Positions 56,917 through 58,814 of a stretch of DNA of 58,814 nt are shown here, in pieces. Within the stretch, counting starts at the first letter, position 1, and the number at the start of each line of letters is the position of its first letter. Source of the stretch: Alkalitalea saponilacus (GTDB taxonomy: Bacteria; Bacteroidota; Bacteroidia; Bacteroidales; Marinilabiliaceae); NCBI RefSeq assembly GCF_900168165.1, contig NZ_FUYV01000024.1:1-58814 (forward strand), read 5' to 3'. Under the pieces are notes generated by a model. The model saw only the letters and a program-made list of their open reading frames with translations, had not been told where the DNA came from and did no database searches. The position numbers were made by a program, and so were the translations under genes.

Positions 56917-57642
56917 TTACAAGTATTCAGAAACAGGATCAGCCCCTCTCCAGGAACCTTTGGTTTCAAGAATAAGAAACCGGGCAAAAAGATCTTCACT
57001 GAAAACTTTGAATTCATGAGCCATTTCTACTACTTTCGCATGAGCACCGGATTTGTGGTATGCAAATTTCTGCATATCATTTAACGACTTCCATATTGAA
57101 ATAGTGGCTTGTTCAATGAGAGGAAGTTCTCCTATGCCTTTAGTAAAAAGCAAACCCTCTGCTTTTTTTTGAGATTTGGTGACAGAGGAAACATGCAACC
57201 AGAATTTCAATAATCGTTTGACACGAATTGAAGCTCGTGTAATGACCACCAAAGGTTTATGTCCTATTTTTATTTCAGATGGATGAAATGGATTAGCCCC
57301 AGACCAACTGCCCCTTGATTGAACTGGAATCATAAATATTGAATAAATCTCCTTGGTACGATATCTGAAATCATTCATGATTTCAGATGAACTTTCAAAG
57401 TTTTTAGCAGCAACCTTATCATCCCACACAGTTAACAGTGCATAAGTAGCAAAATCAGGTTTTATACTAAAACCAAATCCGCCCCCGGTGCCTAATAATT
57501 TAAAAAAACTCAAATGCTTAATATTTTCAAGTCGTGATTTCATAAAATTCATCTGCATCATGCCCCAAAATCGGTTTCTTAAGCGATAATGGAAAAAACT
57601 CATGACAACAAAACATTTGGAGTTATCTCTTTTAAAATCCAT
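56917..57642 (-). CDS. spheroidene monooxygenase (CrtA)-like protein
   Basis: 241 residues. The pattern fits the CrtA family: NRFWGMMQMNFMKSRL, FFKLLGTGGGFGFSIKPDFATYALLTVWDD, RGSWSGANPFHP, VVITRASIRVKRLLKFWLHV, GIGELPLIEQATISIWKSL, and a C-terminal FARFLILETKGSWRGADP. CrtA is a haem-dependent oxygenase that makes keto-carotenoids in phototrophs; non-phototrophs carry homologues of unclear role. No carotenoid gene is nearby, so the substrate is unknown. Start at ATG 57642; an internal ATG at 57603 is possible. Confidence 0.75.
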   Translation of the reverse strand: MDFKRDNSKCFVVMSFFHYRLRNRFWGMMQMNFMKSRLENIKHLSFFKLLGTGGGFGFSIKPDFATYALLTVWDDKVAAKNFESSSEIMNDFRYRTKEIYSIFMIPVQSRGSWSGANPFHPSEIKIGHKPLVVITRASIRVKRLLKFWLHVSSVTKSQKKAEGLLFTKGIGELPLIEQATISIWKSLNDMQKFAYHKSGAHAKVVEMAHEFKVFSEDLFARFLILETKGSWRGADPVSEYL

Positions 57643-58151
57643 AACAACGAATTAATTAAAATTAAATTCCATATTTATTGAAAGCGAATTCATGCAGAAT
57701 TGTTCTTCCTGAAACACCCACGAATATAGATAAAAAACATCAAGAGCACGAATAAATCGCTCACCGGGCTTGTTTGATGCAACTATGCATGAGAATTGCT
57801 TTAAAAATGAAACGCACTACTCTAGGCAAGGTTTGACTGCGTCGATTTTCAATTCTTTGCGCTCACGATAAACAGAAATTTCGTAAACTCAGAAAACGGC
57901 AAAGCCGAGCGCCAACGGAGTAAGCGAATTCAAGGCAGAGCAAGGATGCGAGCGGCTTTAATGAATGTATTATATTTTCATCATGTACTCAGGTAGTTTT
58001 CAGACTAAAAAAATGCTATGTTAATAAGAAGTTAAACCCTGACAGCATTAGCTATTCAGTCTTTTTTATTCATGCTTTAAATTATCTTTGTGGCAGAATA
58101 ACCAACAGATTCTACTAAACTTATAAGCTGACTAAATTGACATTACAAAAT
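57643..58151. other. intergenic region with degenerate repeat
   Basis: About 510 bases. Its 57828-57960 part includes GGCAAGGTTTGACTGC and TTCAATTCTTTGCGCT, which recur imperfectly at about 56747-56815 in the gap before this gene. It is also richer in CGCC/GCG than its surroundings. No ORF or promoter of quality; a TATCTTTG-like ATTATCTTTG lies at 58081-58090, before the truncated gene. Confidence 0.5.
58083..58090 (+). promoter_or_regulatory. -7 element before the truncated exported-protein gene
   Basis: TATCTTTG matches TAnnTTTG exactly; no clear TTG at the proper spacing. It lies about 60 bases before the preferred ATG at 58152. Confidence 0.4.
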
Positions 58152-58504
58152 ATGAAATCACCCAGATTAAAACTAAAACAACTTCTTATCCTCTCAATTT
58201 TCCTGAAATTACATCTCTTTACTTTCGCAGAAAGCTATTATGAAACAACCCCCTTTGTAATCAAATCCGAGGATTTGATTAATGTTTTTCTGGACTGTCC
58301 TCAATGCGACATCAATTATATACAGCAAAACATTCCCTTCGTTAATTATGTAAGAGACAGAGGACTAGCAGACATACATGTATTAATAACCATTCATCAT
58401 GCAGGTACAAGTGGTAGTAACTACGAACTTTCATTTATAGGACAGAACATATTCCGGGGCAGTGAAAATAAGTTGCGTTACTGGACCGATGCAACAAATG
58501 GATA
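58152..58504 (+). pseudogene. exported-protein gene cut by an insertion
   Basis: From ATG 58152 (a TTG at 58137 is less likely) the frame codes a signal peptide (LKQLLILSIFLKLHLFTFA) and about 95 further residues, with FLDCPQCDINYIQQNIPFVNYVRDRGLADIHVLITIHHAGTSG. This block is the start of a longer family of unknown exported proteins (VFLDCxxCDxxYIRxxIPFVNYVRDRxxADVHVLIT), usually several hundred residues with a barrel-like C-terminus. It ends within about ten codons of the first insertion repeat and reads out into a stop at 58518-58520. The rest would lie past the element, outside the window. Confidence 0.75.
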
Positions 58505-58814
58505 TTCCGGAGCATACTGACCCCCTTATCACCAGTTTCTAAAAGCCAAATTTGAGACTGCCATTCCGGCGGATATTGACCCCTTTTAAAGGAAATTTGA
58601 GTCAAAAAGCAGAGTTTTGAGTGGTCAAAGCGGCATTTTTTTATATAAATCATTTTGATGTATTGATTTTGGGAGCGAAATTTTAATTTCATCCCCTATT
58701 CCGGAGCATGCTGACCCCTGCAGTCAACAATTGTTCATGCTATTTTCCGGAGCATATTGACCCCTTTATATTTTTCATCTGCAATACGTTCCGGACTATG
58801 TTGACCCCTTCAAT
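58501..58814. mobile_element. end of an insertion sequence (IS21-like by repeat layout)
   Basis: From about 58501 the DNA changes to a block without host coding sense that carries five imperfect copies of a 20-bp repeat (listed below), runs to the window edge and interrupts an exported-protein gene. Multiple terminal repeats ending in TGACCCC are typical of IS21-type ends, where the transposase binds. No transposase ORF is visible yet, so the family is inferred. Target duplication cannot be checked. Confidence 0.65.
58505..58808. repeat. five imperfect 20-bp direct repeats, consensus TTCCGGAGCATATTGACCCC
   Basis: Copies at 58505-58524, 58564-58583, 58699-58718, 58745-58764 and 58789-58808. 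All begin TTCCGG and end TGACCCC; positions 7-13 vary (AGCATAC, CGGATAT, AGCATGC, AGCATAT, ACTATGT). Spacings are 59, 135, 46 and 44 bases. Same orientation throughout, as expected of transposase-binding sites at one end of an IS. Confidence 0.9.

Noticed and set aside
58435-58692. 85-residue minus-strand frame at the IS end
   Set aside because: Spans the host/IS junction and the terminal repeats; not a transposase-like sequence.

Overview
The window comes from the chromosome of a Bacteroidota bacterium, most likely an anaerobic or facultative, probably marine or saline member of Bacteroidales/Marinilabiliales. The signs are: several promoters fitting the Bacteroidota pattern TTG-N19-21-TAnnTTTG (for example before PAP2, rpoD and ung); almost no Shine-Dalgarno sequences; a short 286-residue primary sigma factor; an UpxY-type NusG paralogue; a type IX secretion (T9SS) C-terminal tail on a pectate lyase; a hybrid two-component system (HTCS) regulator; S46 dipeptidyl peptidase; and DUF2807 proteins. 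The DNA is AT-rich and genes are mostly short operons separated by clear hairpin terminators. No tRNA, rRNA or CRISPR array was recognised.

Layout. 1-3200: tail of an unseen gene, a FAH hydrolase/exonuclease pair, a PAP2 phosphatase and a small helix-turn-helix protein behind a perfect inverted repeat. 3300-10650 (minus): a DUF2520 - KdsC-like phosphatase - UbiA prenyltransferase - Maf - S46 peptidase - DUF2807 run, preceded by an uncharacterised exported protein. 10850-16000: a small DUF6132-like membrane protein, threonine dehydrogenase and the large PurL. 16000-21950: a GH20 hexosaminidase with its own GntR-type regulator, an acyl-CoA ligase and an outer-membrane protein. 22000-24800: uvrB-dapF. 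25150-29140: a GH105 lipoprotein, an HtrA protease and the primary sigma factor. 29180-35800: glycosyltransferase, gyrB, an orphan UpxY antiterminator, a nucleotidyltransferase-fold protein and gdhA. 36200-41390: a 59-residue cysteine-rich protein missed by length filters, a second DUF2807 lipoprotein, a nitroreductase with a structured leader, a DUF6588-like protein and an M3 peptidase. 41390-42380: a gene-free kilobase packed with three kinds of inverted repeat. 42383-46100: ablA-ablB (N-epsilon-acetyl-beta-lysine, a compatible solute) plus a sodium:solute symporter. 46180-55880: a compact pectin/rhamnogalacturonan locus (GH105, CE12 esterase, T9SS-secreted PL1 lyase) divergent from a 1473-residue HTCS regulator, without SusC/SusD. 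56000-58814: uracil-DNA glycosylase behind a structured leader, a CrtA (spheroidene monooxygenase)-like protein, and an exported-protein gene cut by the end of an insertion sequence whose five copies of a 20-bp terminal repeat run to the window edge.

Most genes are ordinary housekeeping or saccharolytic genes. The most interesting material is non-coding or small: two leader RNAs with the same architecture and different stem sequences (before the nitroreductase and ung); the composite repeat cluster at 41.4-41.9 kb with a second copy of one repeat at 37.9 kb; perfect operator-like inverted or direct repeats before regulators; the tiny cysteine-rich ORF; the S46 peptidase whose Arg671 predicts acidic (DPP11-type) specificity; and the insertion at the right edge.
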